A stretch of 43,070 nucleotides of DNA from Thermodesulfobacteriota bacterium (GTDB lineage: Bacteria > Desulfobacterota > QYQD01). Location: the NCBI GenBank assembly GCA_031082315.1, contig JAVHLC010000010.1, forward strand, positions 1 to 43,070, in the 5' to 3' direction. Shown here in pieces: positions 15,472-22,858 of this stretch (positions within the stretch are counted from its first letter, which is position 1; each line of letters starts with the position of its first letter). The notes below the pieces were generated by a model. The model did no database searches, was not told the origin of the DNA, and was given only the letters and a program-made list of their open reading frames with translations. The position numbers and the translations under genes are program-made.

Positions 15472-17118
15472 TTGACCGAAGGATATAGAAGCCCGGAGAC
15501 TTGGGCAGGGAATATTAGTGCGTCGGCTATTCTGCATTCTCTGCCGGATGCCGTCCTTGTAACCGATCTGCAGGCGCGCATCACCTATTTTAATAGGGCC
15601 GCAGAGAAGATAACCGGGTTCCGGGGCCATGAAGCCCAGGGGATGTATTGCAAAGATGTTTTAAAGTCAGGGCTTTGTGAGACGGAATGTGCTGTCAAAC
15701 GCGCCCTGGACAGCGATCAAAATATCTTTAATATTGAAACCACCATAACTACGGCTACCGGCGAAACCATCCCTGCCCTGGTCAGCGCCTCCCTGATCAA
15801 GGACTCAGCCGGCAAACTCGTGGGGTATTTGTATGCCTTTCGCGACATCTCACCTTTTAAAAAAATCATGTCTGATCTGGAAGTCTCCCGCGCCAAATTG
15901 GCGGAGAGGAATGCCGAACTTGACATGGCCATTGAAGAGTTAAAAATGACGCAGGGACAGCTTTTGCAGGCCCAAAAAATGGAGTCTTTGGGCACCCTGG
16001 CTGGAGGAATTGCGCATGATTTTAATAACATCTTAACCGGCATCCTGGGGTTTGCCTCTCTTATCAGGACCAAGCTCCCTGCAGACAGCCCTATCGCGCG
16101 CTATGTTATGCAGATCGAACGCTCGGCCGTACGGGCCGCAGAGCTTACCAGTATGATACTGACATTTGCCCGCCGTGGCCGTTTTGAGATCAAAACAGCC
16201 GACCTTAATGAGATTGTCCTGGAGGTATTACAAATACTAGGGCGAACAACGGATCGCAGTATTAAGATCGGCCATATTCTGTCACCTAAGCCTTGTTATG
16301 TGGATATAGATTCAGCCAAGATGGAGCAGGTTGTTATGAATATCTGCGTTAATGCCGTCGAGGCTATGCCCAATGGCGGGAAACTGACCATTAAGACCGA
16401 GGTGTCTTTTTATTCTTTTGACGGCATGGAGAAGAAATTGCCCCATCAGCCGACAGATGGGAAGTACGTCCGGCTTTCTGTTGTTGATACCGGTGGGGGC
16501 ATGGATGGCGAAACCCGGCAGAGGATATTTGACCCTTTTTTTACCACTAAAGGAGAATCCGGCGGCACCGGCCTGGGCTTAGCTATGGTCTATGGTGTAA
16601 TTAATGAATTCAACGGATACATTGAAGTTGAGAGTACACCCGGGGCCGGAACAGCATTCAGCGTATTCTTACCCATTTCTAAAAGCCCTTCTGAAGCAGA
16701 AAAGATAGAGGAGCAGGAGAAGGCCCCCGATGTTCCTAAAGGAAAGGGTGAAACCATCCTCCTGGTGGATGACGAGAGCATAATCCGTGAACTGGGCAAA
16801 GACGCATTGGAACAACTGGGGTACAATGTTTTCGTGGCCGAGGACGGTCTGGCGGCTATAGACTTATATGAAAAACACCGGGATAAGATCGATCTGGTTA
16901 TCCTGGATCTGATCATGCCTAATCTGGGCGGGAAAGAGACCTTTGAGCGTTTGCGGCAGATAAATCCAGATATCAAGGTAGTTATCTCAACCGGCTATGC
17001 CAAGGACGGGGTATTGGAACCCCTGTTGGATAAAAAGGCGAATGGTTTTATAAAAAAACCTTATAAGATACAAAATATGGCCCGGGTGGTAAGAAGCGCC
17101 ATCGGATCAACCTATTAA
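15472..17118 (+). CDS. PAS-containing hybrid histidine kinase with C-terminal receiver
   Basis: A 548-residue soluble hybrid kinase. The PAS domain (about 18-128) contains an unusual cysteine set: C60, C69 and C73 in YCKDVLKSGLCETEC. A coiled-coil linker (130-170) leads to HisKA with phospho-acceptor H182 (GGIAHDFNN). HATPase_c follows, with N-box around N294, G1 VVDTGGGM, F-box FFTTK and G2 GTGLGLAM. A receiver (about 426-545) has VDDES, phospho-acceptor D479 and a lysine in FIKKPY. The start is TTG at 15472, nine bases after AAGGAG. Lacking membrane segments, it should sense a cytosolic signal, possibly through the two V4R proteins encoded just upstream. Confidence 0.92.
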   Translation: MTEGYRSPETWAGNISASAILHSLPDAVLVTDLQARITYFNRAAEKITGFRGHEAQGMYCKDVLKSGLCETECAVKRALDSDQNIFNIETTITTATGETIPALVSASLIKDSAGKLVGYLYAFRDISPFKKIMSDLEVSRAKLAERNAELDMAIEELKMTQGQLLQAQKMESLGTLAGGIAHDFNNILTGILGFASLIRTKLPADSPIARYVMQIERSAVRAAELTSMILTFARRGRFEIKTADLNEIVLEVLQILGRTTDRSIKIGHILSPKPCYVDIDSAKMEQVVMNICVNAVEAMPNGGKLTIKTEVSFYSFDGMEKKLPHQPTDGKYVRLSVVDTGGGMDGETRQRIFDPFFTTKGESGGTGLGLAMVYGVINEFNGYIEVESTPGAGTAFSVFLPISKSPSEAEKIEEQEKAPDVPKGKGETILLVDDESIIRELGKDALEQLGYNVFVAEDGLAAIDLYEKHRDKIDLVILDLIMPNLGGKETFERLRQINPDIKVVISTGYAKDGVLEPLLDKKANGFIKKPYKIQNMARVVRSAIGSTY

Positions 17119-17215
17119 TTCCCCGGCTCTCCCCTAAACGGATAAAACGTTTAAGCAGTAATTCTACAAAAATTCTCCCATAAGCTGGACTTTCCCCATT
17201 TTTAATGGAATCCGA

Positions 17216-17460
17216 CGTTCCTGAGCGAAATTTACTGGAGTCCGCCTGCGGCGGACCTTAGGCGGATCGAGGGTGAGCAGGAAGGGGAAAGCCCGCCCTT
17301 CAGAGAGACTGTGTCGCAATGTCATTGCGAGGGAGTGAAACGACCGAAGCAATCTCACAACGTGTTGAAATCATAGAGATTGCTACGCCATTCGGTCGCT
17401 CGCAATGACAAATGATGATTATGACACAGTCTCAGAGGCTGGAAAGGGCAAGTGTTCACC
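17216..17460. repeat. Repeat family R6 (copy 1), interrupted by a MITE-like insertion
   Basis: The left part (CTGAGCGAAATTTACTG to CAGGAAGGGGAAAGCC) and the right part (GAGGCTGGAAAGGGCAAGT) match a continuous sequence at about 32551-32640. In this copy they are separated by 127 bases at 17306-17432. The gene-free interval 17119-18092 consists mostly of this and the next repeats. Confidence 0.75.
17306..17432. mobile_element. MITE-like element with 10-base inverted ends and 5-base target duplication
   Basis: The ends AGACTGTGTC (17306-17315) and GACACAGTCT (17423-17432) are perfect inverted repeats. The flanking CAGAG is duplicated (17301-17305 and 17433-17437). The empty site is represented by the uninterrupted R6 copy near 32620. 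Internally it is a long imperfect palindrome built on GTCATTGCGAG and CGACCGAA words. It has no coding capacity, so any movement must rely on a transposase elsewhere. Confidence 0.8.
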
Positions 17461-17529
17461 TTAAGCATATCGGCATGGGACGCAGCGTCAAGGAGTACGT
17501 TGGCGGCGAAGTCGGGTGAACGAAAAGAC

Positions 17530-17557
17530 TTGACTTTTTGTGTTTATGTCAGATAAT
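17530..17557 (+). promoter_or_regulatory. Possible sigma70 promoter upstream of the YeiH-type gene
   Basis: TTGACT at 17530-17535 and GATAAT at 17552-17557 are separated by 16 bases. It is over 500 bases from the transporter start, so it would make a long leader or drive a non-coding RNA. A hairpin with arms GGCCGTTT and AAACGGCC lies downstream at about 17660-17692. Confidence 0.35.
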
Positions 17558-17762
17558 CTCGCAAGTACATGCTGTTAATGAGTGGATCGAGATCTTCGCG
17601 GTTTGGGTAAAGTCAGTTACCGGCGGTACTTCCGCTTCCCTGCCCTAGAAGACTCAAGGCCGTTTATCCCATGTGTGGCCAAACGGCCTGCTCAGGTAGC
17701 CAAAGAATATGAAGGAGGTGAACGGGACGCGTACGGAGGCAACAGGATTGCACATTACAGGC

Positions 17763-17904
17763 GAGCCTCTTGCAAAATGTTCAATTTTGGCCAAGGTCAA
17801 GGAAGGCGAAGATTTTAACCGGAGGAATACTGGACGTATTTTGAGGATTAGAATCTGAGCCTGACGCAGAGATTGGGCAAAAGAGGACGTTTTGCAAGAG
17901 GCTC
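17763..17904. mobile_element. MITE-like element with 15-base inverted ends GAGCCTCTTGCAAAA
   Basis: GAGCCTCTTGCAAAA (17763-17777) and its exact complement TTTTGCAAGAGGCTC (17890-17904) bound a 142-base non-coding element. No clear target duplication was found. A second, related element follows directly. Confidence 0.65.
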
Positions 17905-17924
17905 AGGAGGATTGCATATTATCG

Positions 17925-18054
17925 TAGCCTCTTGCAAAACTCTCAGTCATCCCCGAGTGTATCTATCGGGGATACGGTTTTCAGCCGGTTAGAACCAGAT
18001 TCCCGCTGAGAATCACCGCGGGAATGACAGAACAAGGCCTTTTGCAAGGGCCTA
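17925..18054. mobile_element. Second element with TAGCCTCTTGCAAAA-type ends
   Basis: The left end TAGCCTCTTGCAAAA and the right end TTTTGCAAGGGCCTA are imperfect inverted repeats related to those of the preceding element. The interior holds TCATCCCC/GGGAATGA words and differs from the first. It ends about 40 bases before the YeiH-type start codon. Confidence 0.5.
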
Positions 18055-18092
18055 ATCGGTTAGATCAAGCCATACAAAAGGGGGTATGTCTT

Positions 18093-19844
18093 ATGGAGGA
18101 GAATAAGCGGGGTATTAGTGAAGACTGGCTGGCCCTGTGGCTCGGCCTCTTTATTTTTGTCCTTTCTCTGGGTGCTTTTGGAGGCCTCGACATCCTTGGA
18201 TGGGGGACAAAGACCAAGGTATGGATGGACTCATCCAAAGCCATATCGCCCGTGTCCAAGAATTATGCTTCGGTGGCCGGAGTGATTACCAAGATTGACG
18301 GCCAAAAGCTCACTCTCAAGAAGGCGGACGGCAAAGAGGAGACCGTCACCGTAACAGAGGACACAGCGGGCCTCAAGGTCGGAGGAGAGTACAAGAAGAA
18401 GGGGCTGTCCGGCATGGTTTCTCTGTTCTTAACCTATCTTGCCATGCTCATCATAATGGGGGTAGGGGCCAGACTGCTGGGCACGGACGTAGTCAAGTTT
18501 ATCGTGGGTTTTTCCGTCGTGTTCTGGATAAGTTATGTATGCTGGTTTCTCGGACACTATGCATACATAGCGGCGACAACAAACGAGTTGAAAGATTACG
18601 GCATCCCATGGTCAATGAGTCTAACGGGGGAAGCCGGGTTCATCATTGCCCTCCTTGCCGGACTGGTCGTAGGCAACTTTTTCCCAAAACTATCTGAGAC
18701 GTTGAAGGAGGCGTCTCGCCCTGAACTGTACATAAAGACCGCGATCGTCATTATGGGCGCCGGACTGGGTCTTAAGGCGGCCGAGTCGCTCAGCCTGGCG
18801 ACAAACGTCATGTTTCGCGGGTTGTGCGCGATCGTGGAGGCCTATTTGATTTACTGGGCGGTGGTGTATTTTGTTGCCCGGAAGTACTTCAAGTTCAGCA
18901 GAGAATGGGCGGCTCCCCTGGCATCGGGCATATCTATTTGCGGCGTCTCGGCAGCAATAGCTACGGGTGCGGCCATAAGGGCGCGGCCGGTGGTGCCGAT
19001 TATGGTTTCGTCCCTTGTAGTTGTCTTTGCCGTGGTGGAGATGATTATCCTGCCCTTCCTGGCACAGACCTTTCTGTGGACGGAGCCGCTGGTGGCAGGG
19101 GCATGGATGGCCCTCGCGGTCAAGACTGATGGAGGGGCTGTGGCAAGCGGCGCGATTGCGGACGCGCTGATAAGGGCGAAGGCCATTGCCATGGCGGGCA
19201 TCAACTATCAGGACGGCTGGATAACCATGACAGCAACCACAGTGAAGATGTTTATTGATGTCTTCATCGGGATATGGGCATTCGTGTTGGCCATAGTCTG
19301 GTGTACCAAGATTGACCGCAAAGAGGGGCAGAAGGTTCAGGCGGTGGAGATATGGAGGAGATTCCCGAAGTTTGTGATCGGATATGTTGTGACCTTCTTC
19401 CTCCTGCTGACAATCTGTTTGCCGGCGGGTGCGCTTATCGGCCCCGTGGAAAGACAGATCAAACCGCTCAAACAGGAGATCTCCGGCGCGGAAAAGCGCA
19501 TGGCAACCACGGCCGATCCAATGGCACTGGCGGCCCTGGATGCGCAAGTCAAGGACGCCAAGGCCAGGATAGAGGCGTTGAATGAGCAGATCAGGGAACC
19601 AAAGGCCACCATGGCCGCAGCAAAGACGGCAACCGATGAAGGCAACGTATTCAGGGTAATGTTCTTTGTATTCACCTTTTTTACCATCGGTATCATATCC
19701 AATTTCCGGAAACTGTGGGAGGAAGGCATAGGCAAACTGGCTGCGGTGTACGTACTGTGCCTGTTCGGGTTTATTATCTGGGTGGCCTTGCTCATCTCAT
19801 GGCTCTTCTTCCACGGGGTAAAACCACCGGTGATAGGGGCATAG
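18093..19844 (+). CDS. YeiH-family (putative sulfate exporter) transporter with extra domains
   Basis: A 583-residue inner-membrane protein of the UPF0324/YeiH family. Family signatures are TAIVIMGAGLGL (216-227), SGISICGVSAAIATGAA (278-294) and the glycine-rich KTDGGAVASGA. Typical members have about 340 residues; this one is much longer. After the first helix there is a small beta-rich extracytoplasmic domain (about 57-103, GVITKIDGQKLTLKKADGK, similar in style to DUF5666). Near the C-terminus a charged coiled coil (about 451-515) separates the last membrane helices. The ATG at 18093 is preferred; an upstream ATG at 18024 lies in a repeat element. A 59-residue membrane protein gene follows. 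The substrate is unproven. Confidence 0.85.
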   Translation: MEENKRGISEDWLALWLGLFIFVLSLGAFGGLDILGWGTKTKVWMDSSKAISPVSKNYASVAGVITKIDGQKLTLKKADGKEETVTVTEDTAGLKVGGEYKKKGLSGMVSLFLTYLAMLIIMGVGARLLGTDVVKFIVGFSVVFWISYVCWFLGHYAYIAATTNELKDYGIPWSMSLTGEAGFIIALLAGLVVGNFFPKLSETLKEASRPELYIKTAIVIMGAGLGLKAAESLSLATNVMFRGLCAIVEAYLIYWAVVYFVARKYFKFSREWAAPLASGISICGVSAAIATGAAIRARPVVPIMVSSLVVVFAVVEMIILPFLAQTFLWTEPLVAGAWMALAVKTDGGAVASGAIADALIRAKAIAMAGINYQDGWITMTATTVKMFIDVFIGIWAFVLAIVWCTKIDRKEGQKVQAVEIWRRFPKFVIGYVVTFFLLLTICLPAGALIGPVERQIKPLKQEISGAEKRMATTADPMALAALDAQVKDAKARIEALNEQIREPKATMAAAKTATDEGNVFRVMFFVFTFFTIGIISNFRKLWEEGIGKLAAVYVLCLFGFIIWVALLISWLFFHGVKPPVIGA

Positions 19845-20146
19845 CAACCGTTCACCGTTATTCGTTATCCGTTGACCGTATGGACATGAAAAGTGCTCCT
19901 TTTCGGTGAGCCTCTCTGCGGACAGGCAGAAAATGGCAATCCCTTCTTCGTTGTTCGGCCACGGTTGTCCGTGAATAGTCCGCCGCAGCGGATCTCTTTC
20001 GGTGGACGGTAAGCAGTAAACGGTTATTGGCCACCACTGTCCGTAAGAACCGAACAAAACGTCTTTTTCGGTGAACGGCTAACGGTCAACGGTTACGGGG
20101 CATAGCCCCATAAAAAGTACAAGAGTTCAAAGGGCAAGGAGATCGT
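19845..20146. repeat. Gene-free interval with R9 direct repeats
   Basis: Contains words of the form CGGTGAACGG, CTAACGGTCAACGG and GGCCACCACTGTCCGTAAGA. Parts of it recur in the same order at 20437-20577, on the other side of the small membrane-protein gene. No RNA gene or terminator was recognised apart from a short GGGGC/GCCCC hairpin at about 20097-20109. Confidence 0.6.
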
Positions 20147-20326
20147 ATGGTGCAGGAACAGAAGTTAGCAGAAGAACCGAAGTTGGCAGAAGAACTGAAG
20201 AAGATGGAGTACGAACCGCTTCTTCGGGTTGAGAAACAACTGATAGGGTGGAGCATAGGCCTTGGTGTAGGCCTGCTTTTCGTCCTTTACTGGGTCAGCT
20301 CGGTCTTTTTTCCGAGCGGGCACTAG
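20147..20326 (+). CDS. Small single-helix membrane protein next to the YeiH-type transporter
   Basis: A 59-residue protein. A charged N-terminal half (1-31) contains a short internal repeat, KLAEEPKLAEELKK. It is followed by one membrane helix (about 33-55, rich in Gly, Leu, Val and Phe) and a short polar tail. The start at 20147 has an AAGGAGA Shine-Dalgarno sequence with correct spacing, which supports translation. The predicted topology is N-in with a cytosolic charged segment. It is the next gene after the transporter on the same strand, so it may be a subunit or stability factor. I do not recognise the family. Confidence 0.65.
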   Translation: MVQEQKLAEEPKLAEELKKMEYEPLLRVEKQLIGWSIGLGVGLLFVLYWVSSVFFPSGH

Positions 20327-20436
20327 GAGCCTGTCGGACTAGGGATGATCTACTGTGAAAAGTGGGATGACGGCCCTTTCATCCGGAACCGAAACAGTTC
20401 TGGATGGAGCTATCAGCATTCAGCTTAAGATGTTTG

Positions 20437-20577
20437 TATCCGTTCACCGTTGTCCGTAAGGACCTGAAAAGCGGCATTTTCGTAAATCCAATCGTGCTTT
20501 CCTTCGTTTGGCCACCACTGTCCGTAAGATCCGAGAAAAACGTCTTGTCGGCTAACGGTCAACGGTGAACGGTCACT
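20437..20577. repeat. R9 direct repeats, second copy
   Basis: Shares GGCCACCACTGTCCGTAAGA and CTAACGGTCAACGG with 20030-20096, and ATCCGTT with ACCGT words with 19867-19915. AGGAGCCTGTCGGACT at 20325-20340, immediately downstream of the small gene, is also found at 29091-29106. Confidence 0.6.
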
Positions 20578-21623
20578 TAGCCCACAATCTGAACGGAAAC
20601 CTCACCTTTTTTCCGGGGCACTATTTCGCCAATGACAAAGGCCTTTTCTTTATTGGCCTGAGCCTGGAAAAGCACGTCCTGGGAGACTTCTGAGGGAACG
20701 ATAAGTACCAGGCCAATACCGTTGTTAAACACCCTATACATCTCGTCATCTGTAACACGGCCTTCTTTCTGAATAAGGCTGAATATGGGGGGGATATCCC
20801 ACGATCCCTTATGGATGATGGCCTTACAGCTTTGTGGCAGGATGCGCGGGATGTTATCTATGAAACCACCTCCGGTGATATGTGCAATACCGGATATCTT
20901 TTGATGTTTCAGGATATTGAGTATAGTTTTGGCGTAAATCCGGGTCGGTTCTAACAGCTCTTTGCCTAACGTCCGGCCTAACTCAGGAATCTCCTGTTCC
21001 AACTCCCACTTCAGCTCTTCAAAAAAGAGTTTACGCACCAGAGAGTAGCCGTTGCTATGCAGGCCGCTGGAGGCAAGGCCGATCAATTTACAGCCCACAG
21101 ATATCTCAGAGCCATATATAATCTTATCCTGTTCGACTACGCCGACCACGAATCCGGCCAGATCATAGTCACCCGGTGCGTACATTCCTGGCATTTCCGC
21201 TGTTTCCCCGCCTATTAGAGAGCACCCGGCCTCCTTACACCCCTTGACAATGCCCTTGACTATGTCGACCGCTACATCAGGCAGCAACTTACCGGTAGAT
21301 AGATAATCAAGAAAAAAGAGGGGTTGGGCGCCATGAACAATTATATCGTTTACGCACATGGCGACCAGATCTATGCCGATGGTGTCGTGTTTATTAAGAA
21401 GGGCGGCTATCTTTAGCTTCGTCCCCACACCGTCTGTTGAAGAGACAAGCACTGGTTTTTGATATCTGATGGCGCTTAAGGAGAACAGGCCGGCAAACCC
21501 GCCGAGTTCGGATATGACCGCGCTTTTGAAAGTAGAGGCCACCAGGGGCTTGATCTTGCTTATGAAACGGTCGGCCCGTGTAATATCAACACCGGCTTCG
21601 GTATAACGAGATGATTTACTCAT
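20577..21623 (-). CDS. purM: Phosphoribosylformylglycinamidine cyclo-ligase PurM
   Basis: The fifth step of purine synthesis, converting FGAM to AIR with ATP. It has 348 residues, the usual length. The N-terminal YTEAGVDI signature, SSTDGVGTKLKIA, the DLVAMCVNDI(I) segment and GGETAEMPGMY are all present. The C-terminal IAHITGGGFIDNIPRIL and NNGIGLVLIV segments match the ATP-binding half. It stands alone on the minus strand, divergent from rpoH; about 240 bases separate the starts. Confidence 0.97.
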   Translation of the reverse strand: MSKSSRYTEAGVDITRADRFISKIKPLVASTFKSAVISELGGFAGLFSLSAIRYQKPVLVSSTDGVGTKLKIAALLNKHDTIGIDLVAMCVNDIIVHGAQPLFFLDYLSTGKLLPDVAVDIVKGIVKGCKEAGCSLIGGETAEMPGMYAPGDYDLAGFVVGVVEQDKIIYGSEISVGCKLIGLASSGLHSNGYSLVRKLFFEELKWELEQEIPELGRTLGKELLEPTRIYAKTILNILKHQKISGIAHITGGGFIDNIPRILPQSCKAIIHKGSWDIPPIFSLIQKEGRVTDDEMYRVFNNGIGLVLIVPSEVSQDVLFQAQANKEKAFVIGEIVPRKKGEVSVQIVG

Positions 21624-21772
21624 GGCAAAATTAGAAATCCTTCCGGATATATTTTAGTATCAAGGGATGCACAAGAAGGTCTTTCTTATAGTGCACAGAG
21701 GCCTAAAAGTCAATAGCCACAATAAGGGTTAGGAAGTCCTTTTTTCGTCTATCTCGGCAAAGTTTAACGCTG

Positions 21773-21800
21773 TTGACGAATATCAATATTATGTTAAAAT
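21773..21800 (+). promoter_or_regulatory. Sigma70-type promoter of rpoH
   Basis: TTGACG at 21773-21778 and TAAAAT at 21795-21800 with a 16-base AT-rich spacer, 65 bases upstream of the TTG start. No CIRCE element is visible. Confidence 0.55.
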
Positions 21801-21864
21801 AGCTTTAATTTTAGCCAGACAGTGCGCCCGCCCTCCATTTAAAATTCCGGTTAAAGGCAGTATA

Positions 21865-22803
21865 TTGACAGACTCCATAAATAGTAGCCACCGTTCTGAA
21901 GAAGATACCAATGCGTCTGAAAAGAAAACAAACTCGCTCGTCTCCCATGACCCGCTGCGTCAATATTTAATGGAGATCAACCGTTATCCCCTCCTCACCA
22001 GGGAAGAAGCGCAAGACCTGGCCTTGCGCTATTTTAAAGATAAAGATATGGAGGCCGCTTACGGGCTGGTGACTTCCAATCTTCGTCTGGTTGTGAAGAT
22101 AGCGCTTGATTTCCAGAAGTACTGGATGCAGAATTTTTTGGATATTATCCAGGAAGGGAATATCGGGCTTATGCGGGCGGTGCGGAAATTCGACCCCTTT
22201 AAGGGGGTTAAGTTTTCCTATTATGCCTCTTACTGGATTAAGGCGTATATCTTGAAATTTATCATGGACAATTGGAGCCTGATAAAGATCGGAACCACCC
22301 AGGCACAACGAAAGCTTTTCTATAATCTTAAGAAGGAAAGGGATCGGCTGGATGCGTTGGGATATGAGCCGGTCCCCAAACTTATTTCAGAAAGGCTCCA
22401 GGTTAAAGAACAGGACGTAATAGAGATGGCGGAACGGATGGGAGGATGGGGGGTTTCGCTTGATGCCCCGGCCCAAAAAGACGATACGGGTAGTACGTAC
22501 GGCAGCACTATAAGGGCGGAAGGGCCGGCGGTTGAAGATAAAATAGCACACTCAGAGCTTTCAGAGAAACTGCAACGTAAGCTAAGGGAATTTGGAGATA
22601 CGCTGAAAGGGCGGGAGAAAGAGATATTTGAAATGCGCATGCTGGCAGAAATTCCTCTTACTCTCCGGGAAATCGGCGACAGGTTTGGTGTAACCAGAGA
22701 ACGGGCACGCCAGATTGAGGCCGGCCTGATGAAACGCCTCAAGGACTATTTGAAGAAGGAACTGCCGAATATCGAAGATTATGTGGCAATTACCGGAGAG
22801 TAG
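21865..22803 (+). CDS. rpoH: RNA polymerase heat-shock sigma factor RpoH (sigma-32)
   Basis: A 312-residue group 3 sigma factor. Region 2 (about 65-135) has NLRLVVKIA, DIIQEGNIGLMRAV and FDPFKGVKFSYYASYWIKAYI. The RpoH box, which distinguishes sigma-32 from other sigmas, is QRKLFYNLK (148-156). Region 4 contains the helix-turn-helix LTLREIGDRFGVTRERARQIE. It directs transcription of chaperone and protease genes on heat stress. The start is TTG at 21865 with AAAGGCAG upstream, since no ATG occurs before the conserved region. Confidence 0.93.
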   Translation: MTDSINSSHRSEEDTNASEKKTNSLVSHDPLRQYLMEINRYPLLTREEAQDLALRYFKDKDMEAAYGLVTSNLRLVVKIALDFQKYWMQNFLDIIQEGNIGLMRAVRKFDPFKGVKFSYYASYWIKAYILKFIMDNWSLIKIGTTQAQRKLFYNLKKERDRLDALGYEPVPKLISERLQVKEQDVIEMAERMGGWGVSLDAPAQKDDTGSTYGSTIRAEGPAVEDKIAHSELSEKLQRKLREFGDTLKGREKEIFEMRMLAEIPLTLREIGDRFGVTRERARQIEAGLMKRLKDYLKKELPNIEDYVAITGE

Positions 22804-22858
22804 GTTCTATATAATGGCTCATAGTTCATGGTTATGGGTTTATTGGAGGTATAACTTA

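Noticed and set aside
17582-17818. A 78-codon open frame upstream of the YeiH-type gene
   Set aside because: It begins in a repeat-rich gap and runs into a MITE-like element; composition is basic and unlike a conserved protein, and no ribosome site is present.
18690-19547. A 285-codon open frame antisense to the YeiH-type gene
   Set aside because: The plus-strand frame has clear family motifs and membrane helices; the antisense product is rich in His and Arg, with no recognisable domain.
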